DNA of 64,000 nucleotides from MWBF01 sp040772005 (GCA_040772005.1 JAXGYZ010000005.1:124001-188000), one strand, 5' to 3'; positions 1 through 7,711 are shown, numbered from the stretch's first letter. A program made the numbers and translations. Notes: generated from the letters alone by a model not told the origin.

Positions 1-632
1 TGCGGAGTGCGCCGCGCGCGCTGGCACAGGCCGCGTGGCTCACGCTGGGCAAGACCATCGCGGCCATCTTCACGGCCAATGCGGGCGTCGGGCCAAACCT
101 GAGCGACGGCAAGGCGTTGTTCCATGCGGACCATGACAACCTGGGCACGGCCGCGCTCGATGCGACGAGCTGGGCTGCCGCCAAGCTGGCGATGCGCCAG
201 CAGACGGAGCTGCACAGCGGCGAGCGGCTGGGCTGGCTGACCACGCCCCGGTTCCTGCTCGTGCCGCCGGAACTGGAGAACACCGCGCTGACCCTGCTCG
301 CCAGCGAGAACCTGCCCGGCACGGCGAATAACGACATCAACCCGGAGGCGGAGGGCAGCACGCGCGACGCGCGCCTGGACGCGGCCCGGCGGCGCATCGT
401 CGTGGTGGACCTGTGGACCGATACGAACAACTGGGCCGCGGTGGCCGACCCGCGGCTCTATCCGACCATCGGACTGGGGTTCCGCTACGGCGAGACGCCG
501 GAACTTTTCTCGGTCGCCTCGCCCACGTCGGGCCTGATGTTCACGAACGACGTGCTGCCGATCAAGGTGCGCTGGGTGTATGCCGCGGGGCCGCAAGACT
601 ACCGCGGGCTGTATAAGGCGAATGTTGCGTAA
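1..632 (+). CDS. Phage major capsid protein, C-terminal part (5' end outside window)
   Basis: The reading frame is open from base 3 to the TAA at 630-632, so the gene starts upstream of the window and only about 209 residues are visible. Motifs fit the Mu gpT-like or HK97-like major head subunit families: LFHADHDNLG near the visible start, LLVPPELENTALTLL in the middle, and a C-terminal beta-rich part with VADPRLYPTIGLGFRYG. Such proteins assemble the icosahedral shell of tailed phages. The next genes are also phage structural genes on the same strand, which supports the call. The internal TTG at 117 is not a likely start because conserved sequence lies before it. Exact family (gpT or HK97) is uncertain. 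Confidence 0.8.
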   Translation, partial: RSAPRALAQAAWLTLGKTIAAIFTANAGVGPNLSDGKALFHADHDNLGTAALDATSWAAAKLAMRQQTELHSGERLGWLTTPRFLLVPPELENTALTLLASENLPGTANNDINPEAEGSTRDARLDAARRRIVVVDLWTDTNNWAAVADPRLYPTIGLGFRYGETPELFSVASPTSGLMFTNDVLPIKVRWVYAAGPQDYRGLYKANVA

Positions 633-655
633 GCGCAACACCGTGGCATAGACCG

Positions 656-728
656 CCTCACCCCCCGGCCCCCTCTCCTGAAGTGCATGCTCGCATGCAC
701 TTCAGGAGAGGGGTGGGCGGGGGTGAGG
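656..728. repeat. Palindromic repeat, CTCTCCT family, simple hairpin form
   Basis: Perfect 20-base arms at 671-690 and 693-712 leave a 2-base loop. They are flanked by complementary outer runs (CCTCACCCCCC before, GGGGGTGAGG after). The same outer arms recur at 15988-16118, so this is a genomic repeat family and not a one-off terminator. It sits between the capsid and adaptor genes and could still act as a transcript stabiliser or attenuator. Confidence 0.8.
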
Positions 729-749
729 TTAGGCCGTAAAGGAGGAACG

Positions 750-1433
750 ATGACAACACTGGCTCAACTGCGCGGGCAGGTGCGGCTGGCGCTGGCCGAC
801 GAGACGACCTGGCCGGATGCCGCGCTCGACGCGTACATCGTGGCCGGCATCCGACTTTACTCGGCGCACTTCCCGCGTTGGCAGCGCGCGACGCTGACGC
901 TGGTCGCAGGGCAGCAGGCCTATGACCTGCCCGGCGGCAATGGGTTGCAGGCCGTGGTGCGCGTCGAGTATCCGGCCGCGGCGCGACCGGCCCGCTGTTT
1001 GACCTGGGCGGACGAGGATGCTGCCATCTTCCGCATGGGCGGGCCGGTCTATGCGGTGCGCGGGGTGGCGGAGGATCCTGCGCCGGAGAGCGCGACTTCC
1101 GGACAGATCGTTTTTGCGGAGCTGGTGTGCGACGGCGAGATGGCCATCGTGGATTACTTGACCGGCCACGCGCTGCCTGCGACGGGCGATGCGGTCCTCA
1201 CCGTCCCGGATGCACACCTGGAGGCCGTTACGGCTTATGTGCAGTACGCGGCGCAGTGGCAGGCGGTCGTCGCGGCCGAGGCCGATGTCAGCGCGGATGG
1301 CGGCCTGGCGCTCGGCCTGCTCAAGGACGCGGCGGCCCAGGCCTGGCAGCATTACCGGGCGGTGTTGGACCGGCTTGCCTGGCTCGGCCCGACCTTCCAG
1401 CCGCCGGTCGCGCTGCCGGTGTGGGAGCTATAA
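750..1433 (+). CDS. Phage head-tail adaptor/connector-like protein
   Basis: The ATG at 750 follows a strong AAAGGAGG site; a longer frame from 687 runs into the repeat and is not needed. The product is about 227 residues. It opens with a helical pattern (TLAQLRGQVRLALAD, then PDAALDAYIVAGIRLYSAHF), followed by LVAGQQAYDLP and a mixed alpha/beta body. This N-terminal layout is typical of phage adaptor proteins that join the portal to the tail. It lies directly downstream of the capsid gene, as adaptor genes usually do. The family is inferred from the helical pattern and the position; no catalytic motif is expected. Confidence 0.6.
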   Translation: MTTLAQLRGQVRLALADETTWPDAALDAYIVAGIRLYSAHFPRWQRATLTLVAGQQAYDLPGGNGLQAVVRVEYPAAARPARCLTWADEDAAIFRMGGPVYAVRGVAEDPAPESATSGQIVFAELVCDGEMAIVDYLTGHALPATGDAVLTVPDAHLEAVTAYVQYAAQWQAVVAAEADVSADGGLALGLLKDAAAQAWQHYRAVLDRLAWLGPTFQPPVALPVWEL

Positions 1434-1465
1434 GAACCCCACATTGGACGGGTTGGCCGGGCGGT

Positions 1466-1492
1466 GTAGGACGGGTTGCCAACCCGTCCTAC
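1466..1492. repeat. Inverted repeat, 13-base arms (GTAGGACGGGTTG)
   Basis: GTAGGACGGGTTG at 1466-1478 is followed by one base and then its exact reverse complement at 1480-1492. It fills most of the gap between the adaptor and fibre-like genes. Upstream, TTGGACGGGTTGG at 1444-1456 is a related partial copy. Confidence 0.75.
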
Positions 1493-1516
1493 TGGCACAG
1501 ATTGAGGAGGAATCAC

Positions 1517-2299
1517 ATGACATGGCAACCGGACCCCCGCACGGGCTGGGGGCGGGTGGCGGAGAGCATCGGAGCGCGCACGCTGCTGGTGCTGCGCTCC
1601 GTGCTCCAGGTCGCGCCGGGCGGCATCATCCGGTTCGGCAAGACGGCGTACTCCGACGACACGCACCGGGGCTTCTGGATCGGCGTGGACGGCAACGGCG
1701 CCGCGCAGCTGAACATCGGCGGGCCGGACCGCTCGCTGAAGTGGACGGGCAGCGACCTGGTCATTCGCGGGGCATTCTACACGCCGACCGTGGCAATGGA
1801 CGAGGCAGGGTTGGCACTTCGGGAAGGCGATGGGATGAGTAATCGCCTGCGCTACGTCACCGCAGAGGGGGAGGACGTGGCCGCGTTGCAGGCGACGGCG
1901 GACGGCGGGCCCTGGGTCAGCCTCGCGACGGCCCAGCCCGCGCCCGCGGAGAACGGCCGGCTGGACCTGGAAGTAGACGGCGATTTCGGCGCGAACGTGC
2001 GGCTGCGGTTGGAGACGACGAAGGGGGGCGGCGCGGCCTCCAGTCGGATGCAGGTGCAGGTGGGCAACCAGACGCGCGTGGAAGTGGACGGCGCGGGCCG
2101 GCTGTCGGCTGCAGGCGGGCTGGCCGCGGGCGGCCAGCGCATCAGCGTGGTGGGCGACGCGGCCGCGGACGACGATGCCCTGAACCGGCGGACGGGCGAC
2201 AGCCGCTACCTGTCCCAGGCCGCAGGCTGGACGGGCAGCCTGGCAGTCGGCGCGCAGACCGTGTCTGTGGTCGACGGGCAGATCACGGGCGTTGTTTGA
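1517..2299 (+). CDS. Phage tail-fibre/spike-like structural protein
   Basis: The ATG at 1517 is preceded by TTGAGGAGGAA; the frame is open further upstream but that part shadows the adaptor gene. The 260-residue product is rich in Gly, Ala and beta-prone segments. Fibre-type signatures include RGFWIGVDGNGAAQLNIGG followed by LKWTGSDLVIRGAFY near residues 50-85, and a C-terminal stretch with DDDALNRRTGDSRYLSQA that resembles phage fibre and receptor-binding proteins. It probably forms part of a trimeric fibre or tail tip. No enzymatic motif was seen. The call rests on composition, short motifs and phage neighbours. Confidence 0.5.
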   Translation: MTWQPDPRTGWGRVAESIGARTLLVLRSVLQVAPGGIIRFGKTAYSDDTHRGFWIGVDGNGAAQLNIGGPDRSLKWTGSDLVIRGAFYTPTVAMDEAGLALREGDGMSNRLRYVTAEGEDVAALQATADGGPWVSLATAQPAPAENGRLDLEVDGDFGANVRLRLETTKGGGAASSRMQVQVGNQTRVEVDGAGRLSAAGGLAAGGQRISVVGDAAADDDALNRRTGDSRYLSQAAGWTGSLAVGAQTVSVVDGQITGVV

Positions 2300-2317
2300 T
2301 GCCCGGGGGGGGGCACG

Positions 2318-2953
2318 ATGGCGGGCAAGCTACGGGTGTTACTGGTGGCTGCGGAAGCCAAGGGGCTGCCGCAGCTGGCCTGGATGCAGGAACTGACCCA
2401 GATCGCGGCCGTGCCGGGGGTGGAGCTGGAGGTCTGCGGGGGGCAGCAGGCCGGCCGCGCAACCGTCGCCGGGCGGCTGCATCAGTGGTGGGACTGCATC
2501 CTGTGGTCGGGACACGGCGCGCCGGGCCGCCTGTTGCTGGCCGACGGGCCGGTGGGCGGCGATTGGCTGGCGTGCATGATGCGCCAGGCGCCGCCGAGCG
2601 TGGCGGTGCTGTCCGCCTGTTTCAGCGCGGCGCGCGACCAGGCCCTGACAAGCCTGGCCGAGACGCTCAGCCAGAGCGGCATCACGACGGTGGGGCTGTG
2701 GGCGGGTGTGACGGATGCCGCCGCGGTGGTCTACAACGTGGAGTTCGTGCGCGCGCTGGCGCTCTCAGGGTCGGTCGCGACCGCACACCGGGTTGCGGTG
2801 GAGCAGGTGGCGTGGGAACATCCTGCGGCCGCGGGCGCGGCGTTCCTCCTGCCCGGCCTGGTCAACGGCTACGGCAAGATCGTGGAGGAACTGGCCGGCA
2901 TCCACAAGCGGCTGGACGACGTGGAAGCGAAGCTGGACCGGCTGCGCGCGTGA
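2318..2953 (+). CDS. Small CHAT-type caspase-like protease at the end of a phage module
   Basis: The 211-residue product has the catalytic pair of CHAT/caspase-fold (clan CD) proteases: His66 in ILWSGHGAPG and Cys101 in VAVLSACFSA. This is followed by the usual GITTVGLWAGVTDAAAV strand-helix segment. The last 30 residues (KIVEELAGIHKRLDDVEAKL) form a predicted coiled coil. There is no recruiting domain (TPR, NACHT, WD40), so it is a minimal stand-alone protease. The gene starts 18 bases after the fibre-like gene with no promoter evident, so it is probably co-transcribed with the phage genes. CHAT enzymes in bacteria often act in defence or cell death; the role here is inferred. It could alternatively process a virion protein. 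Confidence 0.75.
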   Translation: MAGKLRVLLVAAEAKGLPQLAWMQELTQIAAVPGVELEVCGGQQAGRATVAGRLHQWWDCILWSGHGAPGRLLLADGPVGGDWLACMMRQAPPSVAVLSACFSAARDQALTSLAETLSQSGITTVGLWAGVTDAAAVVYNVEFVRALALSGSVATAHRVAVEQVAWEHPAAAGAAFLLPGLVNGYGKIVEELAGIHKRLDDVEAKLDRLRA

Positions 2954-2968
2954 GGGGCCTGAACCGAT

Positions 2969-3028
2969 CTCACGCAAAGGCGCAAAGAGCGCAGAGGAAA
3001 TGCCTGGTCTTTGCGTCTTGGCGTGAGC
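2969..3028. repeat. Inverted repeat, TCACGCAAAGGCGCAAAG family (copy 1)
   Basis: Left arm CTCACGCAAAGGCGCAAAG at 2970-2988 pairs with the right arm around 3009-3028 (CTTTGCGTCTTGGCGTGAG) with a few mismatches. A second copy lies at 31144-31210. It marks the end of the phage-like segment and precedes a gene on the opposite strand. Confidence 0.75.
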
Positions 3029-3085
3029 TTCTCACAGCCTATTCGAAATACTGCGGACTGAAGCATCTTCAGCCAGTCTTCTCTG

Positions 3086-4177
3086 TCACCCTCTCGCCCG
3101 GTTGCCCCGCAGCGCGCGCACGAAGATCACCGTCAGTGTGACGGCCGTCAGCGGCGCGGCGAACTCGAACAGAATCACGCTGAACGCGGGCAACGCATCG
3201 TGCTCGGTGGCGGCCAGCACCAGGTAAGCGGTGTAGGCAATGTAGTAGCCCAGGAAGAAGAACCCCTCCCAGCGCGCGATGCGGTAGCCGCTGAAGAAGA
3301 GCGGCAGGCAGGCAATGGCAACCGCCAGCATGAAGGGCAGGTCAAAGGTCAGCGCGGCGGGTGCGACCGCCAGTCCCGCCGGAGACAACACCGCAGCCAG
3401 CCCAAGCACGAGCAGGATGTTGTAGATGCAGCTGCCGACCACATTGCCTGCCGCAATGTCTCGCTCGCCCCGGAGACTGGCCAGCACCGAGGTGGCGACC
3501 TCGGGCAGCGACGTGCCCGCGGCCACGATGGTCAGGCCGATAACCAGCTCGCTCACCCCAAGCACGCGCGCAATCGTCACTGCGCCGTTGACCAGCAGCC
3601 GCGCGCCGAACACCAGCGCAACCAGACCCACAGCGACGAGGAAGAGGTTGAGCAGCACCCCGCGCAGGCTCCGGTCGTCGGACTGACCGAACTCCTGCTG
3701 GTACTCTCGCTCCACAGCCGGGCTCTCGTGGCGGCCGGCGTAGACGGCGAACCCCGTGTAGACCAGCGCCCCCCCAAACAGGATCACCCCTTCCAGCCGA
3801 GAGATTGCGCCGTTCTGCACAAAAATGACCAGCAGCAGTGAGACGCCGATCATCACGGGCACATCCACGCGTATCAGGTGCTGCGCGACGATGAGCGGCG
3901 CAATGGCCGCGGCCAGCCCGAGGACAAACAGCACGTTGAAGATGTTGCTGCCGATGACGTTGCCTACGGCGAGATCCGCCTGGCCCGCAGCAGCGGAGCC
4001 GAGCGTGACCGCAACTTCCGGCGAGCTGGTGCCGAGCGCGACGACAGTCAGCCCGACAATCAGCGGCGAGATACCGGCAGCGGTCGCCAGCCGCGACGCG
4101 CCGCGCACCAACAGCTCGGCACCAATGACCAGGATGATGAGTCCAGCGACCATGCCGAGGACGGACATTAAAGGCAT
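3086..4177 (-). CDS. Calcium/sodium antiporter, CaCA superfamily (YrbG-like)
   Basis: A 363-residue polytopic membrane protein with the two alpha-repeats that define cation/Ca2+ exchangers. Repeat 1 is GTSSPEVAVTLGSAAAG...GNVIGSNIFN at about residues 50-83, and repeat 2 is GTSLPEVATSVLAS...GNVVGSCIYN in the second half. Each repeat carries the Glu/Asn residues that bind cations. About ten hydrophobic segments are visible, and a short charged loop (YQQEFGQSDDRSLR) divides the halves. It should exchange Ca2+ (possibly with K+) for Na+ or H+ across the cytoplasmic membrane. Length and inverted-repeat topology match the family. It stands alone between two repeats. Confidence 0.9.
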   Translation of the reverse strand: MPLMSVLGMVAGLIILVIGAELLVRGASRLATAAGISPLIVGLTVVALGTSSPEVAVTLGSAAAGQADLAVGNVIGSNIFNVLFVLGLAAAIAPLIVAQHLIRVDVPVMIGVSLLLVIFVQNGAISRLEGVILFGGALVYTGFAVYAGRHESPAVEREYQQEFGQSDDRSLRGVLLNLFLVAVGLVALVFGARLLVNGAVTIARVLGVSELVIGLTIVAAGTSLPEVATSVLASLRGERDIAAGNVVGSCIYNILLVLGLAAVLSPAGLAVAPAALTFDLPFMLAVAIACLPLFFSGYRIARWEGFFFLGYYIAYTAYLVLAATEHDALPAFSVILFEFAAPLTAVTLTVIFVRALRGNRARG

Positions 4178-4256
4178 GCGACCTCCGAAGATTGGACAGT
4201 AAACCTGGGTGATTATACCAGACTTCAGAGATTCTACGCCTGGCGTAATACGAAGA

Positions 4257-4332
4257 TTGGAGTTGAGGCTTTAGCCGGATTGGCTGCATGCGCACACGGA
4301 CGGCCTGACCGGCTGAAGCCTCGACTCCGGCA
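4257..4332. repeat. Inverted repeat, GGAGTCGAGGCTTTAGCCGG family (copy 1)
   Basis: The left arm (4257-4278, TTGGAGTTGAGGCTTTAGCC plus GG) pairs with the right arm at 4309-4332 (CCGGCTGAAGCCTCGACTCC). A second copy with the same arms is at 52710-52781. It lies in the gap between two divergent genes. Confidence 0.8.
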
Positions 4333-4432
4333 ATAAGCGGAATTTCTGAGCCGACTTGCGCCCCGGTGCATCTGGGGCTAGACTGTGCGCAGATGGACAA
4401 TCCATCAACCTGTTCGCTTGAGAGGAGGAGCC

Positions 4433-5380
4433 ATGCGTACGTTGACGTTGGGGCATTCGGGTCTGGAGGTCAGCGCGCTGTGCCTCGGCATCCTGCCGTT
4501 CGGCACGAAGGTGGACGAAGCCACGTCCTTCGCCATCATGGACGCATACTACGAGGCGGGCGGCCGTTTCTTCGACACGGCCAACAACTATTCCATGTGG
4601 CATCCCGGCGGCATCGGCATCGAGAGCGAGACGATGCTGGGCAAGTGGCTGAAGCTGCGGCGCAACCGGCATGACGTGGTCATCGCGACGAAGGTCGGGT
4701 TCAACCGGGCGGACATCGGGCCCAGTCTCTCGGCAGCAACCATCAACGCGGAGCTGGAAGGCAGCCTGCGTCGGCTCGGCGTGGAGTGCGTGGACCTGTA
4801 TTACGCGCACGCGGACATCCGCAAGGACCCGCTGGAAGAGACGCTGGCGGCCTTCGACGCGGCCGTGGCCGCGGGCAAGGTGCGCAGCCTCGGCTGTTCG
4901 AATTACCTGGCCTGGCGCATCGAGCGGGCGCGGCAAGTCAGCCGGGCGCACGGATGGGCCGAGTATTGCTGCGTGCAGCAGCGTTTCACGTATCTGCGGC
5001 CGCGCAACGGCGCCAGCTTCGGCGCGCAGCGCAGCGGCAACGATGACCTGCTCGACTACTGCCGGGAGAATCCCGACTTCCGCATGTTGGCCTTCAGCCC
5101 GCTGCTCGCGGGCGCATACTCGCGGGCGGACCGCCCGCTGCCCGCGCAGTATGCCGGGCCGGATTCGGACGCGCGGCTGGCCGCGCTCGAAGCCGTCGCG
5201 GCAGAACACGGCGCGACGGTCAACCAGATCATCTATGCATGGCTGCTGGCGAGCCATCCGGCGGTCATCCCGCTGACCGCGCCGACGACGCTGGCGCAGC
5301 TCGCGGAGAACCTGAAAGGTTTGGATGTGACGCTCACGCCGGAGCAGATGGCGCGGCTGGATACGGCGGGGAATCCGTAA
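4433..5380 (+). CDS. Aldo/keto reductase
   Basis: The ATG at 4433 follows GAGAGGAGGAGCC; the frame is open to 4385 but without a better site. The 315-residue TIM-barrel oxidoreductase carries the AKR tetrad: Asp and Tyr in RFFDTANNYS, Lys in VVIATKVGF, and His in DLYYAHADIR. NADPH-binding signatures (SLGCSNYLAWRI and the late IPLTAPTTLAQLAENL region) are present. It should reduce carbonyls of sugars or aldehydes with NADPH in the cytoplasm. An 18-residue insertion with SMWHPGGIGIES after the Tyr is typical of sugar-related AKRs. Substrate cannot be told from sequence. Confidence 0.88.
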   Translation: MRTLTLGHSGLEVSALCLGILPFGTKVDEATSFAIMDAYYEAGGRFFDTANNYSMWHPGGIGIESETMLGKWLKLRRNRHDVVIATKVGFNRADIGPSLSAATINAELEGSLRRLGVECVDLYYAHADIRKDPLEETLAAFDAAVAAGKVRSLGCSNYLAWRIERARQVSRAHGWAEYCCVQQRFTYLRPRNGASFGAQRSGNDDLLDYCRENPDFRMLAFSPLLAGAYSRADRPLPAQYAGPDSDARLAALEAVAAEHGATVNQIIYAWLLASHPAVIPLTAPTTLAQLAENLKGLDVTLTPEQMARLDTAGNP

Positions 5381-5390
5381 CGGCAGTTCC

Positions 5391-5458
5391 AGGTTTGAAG
5401 TTTGAAGGTTACAGGTTCAAGTCCGCAACTTGCAACCTGTAACCTTCAAACCTTCAAC
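5391..5458. repeat. Inverted repeat between convergent genes; possible bidirectional terminator
   Basis: AGGTTTGAAGTTTGAAGGTT and ACAGGTT on the left pair with AACCTGTAACCTTCAAACCT and TCAACC on the right. The stem is long, with short internal mismatches. It fills the whole gap between the stop codons of the aldo/keto reductase and dps genes, so it may end transcription from both sides. Confidence 0.7.
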
Positions 5459-5462
5459 CGAC

Positions 5463-5984
5463 TTAAGCTTGCAGGTGCGCTTCGAGGAAGTACAGGTGCT
5501 TGTCGAGCGTGCGCACGACCTCGGTGAACAGGTCGGCGGTCGCCATGTCGTCCGCCTGCTCGGCGGTGTCGATGGCCTCGCGGGTGCTGGCGGCCAGGGC
5601 CGCATAGCAGCCCGCCATCGTCTCGACGACCTGCATCCCGTCGGCGACGCCCTCAGGGAAGTCGCTCAACTCGGTGCTGCCCGCAGCCCGGCGCACGGTG
5701 CCTTCGGCCACACCGCCCAGCGCGGTGATGCGCTCGGCAATCTCATCCACAAGCGGCAGAACTTCTTCCGCCAGCCGGTCGAACAGCTCGTGGAGCTGGA
5801 TGAAGTCGCGGCCCTTGACGTTCCAGTGGGCGTGCTTGTTCTGGCTGTACAGGTCAAATGTGGCCGCAAGCTGCGTGTTCAGCAGCTCGACCATCTGCTC
5901 ACGCGCTTCTGCCTTGATATCGATGCGGGTTTCGAACATCCGCTGCGCAGTCTTCGTCGCTTCCATAGACTTTTTCGCTGCCAT
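5463..5984 (-). CDS. dps: Dps-like DNA-protecting ferritin
   Basis: The ATG at 5984 has an AAAGGAG site 11 bases upstream; an in-frame ATG at 6023 lacks one. The 173-residue four-helix protein carries the Dps signature NKHAHWNVKGRDFIQLHELF, followed by LVDEIAERITALGG. These supply the His, Asp and Glu of the inter-subunit ferroxidase site. Dps proteins form 12-mers that oxidise Fe2+ with peroxide, store iron and shield DNA in stationary phase or oxidative stress. The N-terminus is short and Lys-containing (AAKKSMEATK), as in many DNA-binding Dps. The upstream region carries a perfect 12-base tandem repeat that may be an operator. Confidence 0.9.
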   Translation of the reverse strand: MAAKKSMEATKTAQRMFETRIDIKAEAREQMVELLNTQLAATFDLYSQNKHAHWNVKGRDFIQLHELFDRLAEEVLPLVDEIAERITALGGVAEGTVRRAAGSTELSDFPEGVADGMQVVETMAGCYAALAASTREAIDTAEQADDMATADLFTEVVRTLDKHLYFLEAHLQA

Positions 5985-6023
5985 TGTAATCTCACTCCTT
6001 TGACGTATTCTGTCTGCTATCAC

Positions 6024-6047
6024 TGTTCAATGTTGTGTTCAATGTTG
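6024..6047. promoter_or_regulatory. Tandem 12-base direct repeat upstream of dps
   Basis: TGTTCAATGTTG occurs twice back to back (6024-6035 and 6036-6047), 40-63 bases upstream of the dps start. Direct repeats with a 12-base period at promoter distance suggest an operator for a regulator that binds on one helix face. The regulator is unknown. Confidence 0.45.
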
Positions 6048-6284
6048 CCGTTACAAACAGCACTATTGTAGCATTGGAGGATGGGCTAAAAGGTGAGAAG
6101 CCATCCACTTTAGCCTCTCCCAACCTTAAGCCATCTTTAAACAAGTGTATATGCTCAGCCGGTTGTAACACGCGCTCTTCACGTTTTCATCTGGCCATAG
6201 TACAATCGACGGCAAGTTAACCACCTCACCATGTCTCAGGAGTTGTCTATGAGCCACGGCTCACCGTTGCGGATGAAAATGGGT
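6048..6284. other. Non-coding, relatively AT-rich region between dps and the IS110 element
   Basis: No supported gene. It has lower GC than its surroundings. A loose inverted repeat (GGCTAAA near 6083 with TTTAGCC near 6110) is visible. It probably contains the dps promoter on the minus strand and the left insertion boundary of the IS element. Confidence 0.4.
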
Positions 6285-6289
6285 AGAAT

Positions 6290-6469
6290 AGAGTGCCGCC
6301 CCGGTGAGAAGTCGGATGGTTGGTTTGGTGCCACGAGCCCGTCAGGAGTTTGACATGAGTGCCTGCAGGCACCGTTGACTGTTGCCCCCCGCCAGGGGAG
6401 AGCACGCAAGGGAGAATCTTCGTTCATCAGGCACTCCGCTGGGGCGAGCGCAAGCAGCGGAGGTGAGTC
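6290..6469 (+). ncRNA. Candidate bridge RNA region of the IS110 element
   Basis: IS110 elements of this subgroup encode a structured bridge RNA in the non-coding left end, which guides target and donor recognition. This leader has no credible gene and contains short hairpins: TGCCTGCAGGCA at about 6360-6371, CCCCGCCAGGGG near 6388-6400, and paired CTCCGCTG...CAGCGGAG at 6428-6461. The RNA ends and loops were not resolved; the call is by position and family knowledge. Confidence 0.4.
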
Positions 6470-7711
6470 ATGCAAGTGGTCTACGAGCGTTGTTGCGGGA
6501 TCGACGTCCACAAGCAGACCGTAGTGGCCTGTGTGATCGTGCCGGGGCCAGACGGTCAGCCGCTCAAGGAAACCCGCACCTTTGCGACGATGACGGTGCA
6601 TCTGGAGGCTTTAGCGGATTGGTTGGCCGGTCTGGGTGTCAGCCATGTGGCGATGGAGAGCACGGGGGTGTACTGGAAGCCCGTATACAACCTGCTGGAT
6701 GACCGGTTCGCCATCCTGGTGGTCAACGCCGAACGCATCAAAGCGTTGGCGGGGCGTAAGACGGACGTGCAGGACGCCGAATGGATCGCCGACCTCTTGC
6801 GGCATGGCTTGCTCAAAGGCAGCTTCATCCCCTCGGAGGTTTTGCGAGAACTGCGGGATCTGACCCGCTATCGCACGAAGTTGGGGGATGAACGCAAGAG
6901 CGAAGTCAATCGGGTGCAGAAGGTACTGGAAGACGCCAACATCAAGTTGGCGAGTGTCGCCAGCGATGTGATGGGGGTGAGTGGCCGCGCCATCCTGGCC
7001 GAGTTAGTCGAGGGCCAAACGGACGCCGCCACGTTGGCCGCCTTAGCCAAAGGGCGGTTGCGCGACAAGCAGGACTTGCTCGTGAAGGCGTTGAGCGGGC
7101 GCGTGCGGCCACATCATCGCTTTATGTTGGCGCAGCATCTGAGTCACATCGACTTTCTCGACGAGGCGATGGCGCAACTGGACCAGCAGATTGCGGAGCA
7201 GATGCGCCCTTTTGCGGCGGCCTTAGCGACGTGGGATGCCTTGCCGGGCATTAACCAGCGCATTGCCGAGATCATCGTCGCCGAGATTGGTGCGGATCTG
7301 GCGCCTTTCGAAGATGCCGACCACCTGGCTTCCTGGGCCGGTATGTGTCCGGGCAACCACGAGAGTGCAGGCAAACGCAAGAGTGGCCGCACGCGCAAAG
7401 GCAGTCCGTGGCTGCGGCGGGCACTGATTGAAGCGGCCCACGGCGCAGCCCACACCAAGCACAAGTACTTCCAGGCGCTCTATCGCCGCCTGGCAGCCCG
7501 GCGAGGCACACAACGGGCAGCGGTCGCCGTCGGGCACAGTTTACTGGTCACAGGTTATCACCTGATTACTCGGCAGACGGCCTATGAAGACCTGGGTGGC
7601 AACTACTTCGATGAGCGGGACCGTGAGGCGGTGAAACGCCGAGCCGTGCGCCGTCTCGAGAAGCTCGGCTATCGGGTCGAACTGGCGCCGTGCGCTGCCC
7701 CGGCCGGGTAA
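6470..7711 (+). CDS. IS110-family transposase (DEDD recombinase)
   Basis: The product is 413 residues, the usual length. The N-terminal RuvC-like DEDD domain shows GIDVHKQTVVACV (first Asp), VAMESTGVYWKPV (Glu) and KTDVQDAEWIADLLRHGLL (the last two Asp). The C-terminal Transposase_20 domain has ALPGINQRIAEIIVAEIG, then SWAGMCPGNHESAGKRKSG and GSPWLRRALIEAA, which carries the conserved serine region. The ATG at 6470 follows GCGGAGGTGAGTC. It catalyses seekRNA/bridge-RNA-guided insertion of the element. The frame is intact, so it may be active. Confidence 0.92.
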   Translation: MQVVYERCCGIDVHKQTVVACVIVPGPDGQPLKETRTFATMTVHLEALADWLAGLGVSHVAMESTGVYWKPVYNLLDDRFAILVVNAERIKALAGRKTDVQDAEWIADLLRHGLLKGSFIPSEVLRELRDLTRYRTKLGDERKSEVNRVQKVLEDANIKLASVASDVMGVSGRAILAELVEGQTDAATLAALAKGRLRDKQDLLVKALSGRVRPHHRFMLAQHLSHIDFLDEAMAQLDQQIAEQMRPFAAALATWDALPGINQRIAEIIVAEIGADLAPFEDADHLASWAGMCPGNHESAGKRKSGRTRKGSPWLRRALIEAAHGAAHTKHKYFQALYRRLAARRGTQRAAVAVGHSLLVTGYHLITRQTAYEDLGGNYFDERDREAVKRRAVRRLEKLGYRVELAPCAAPAG

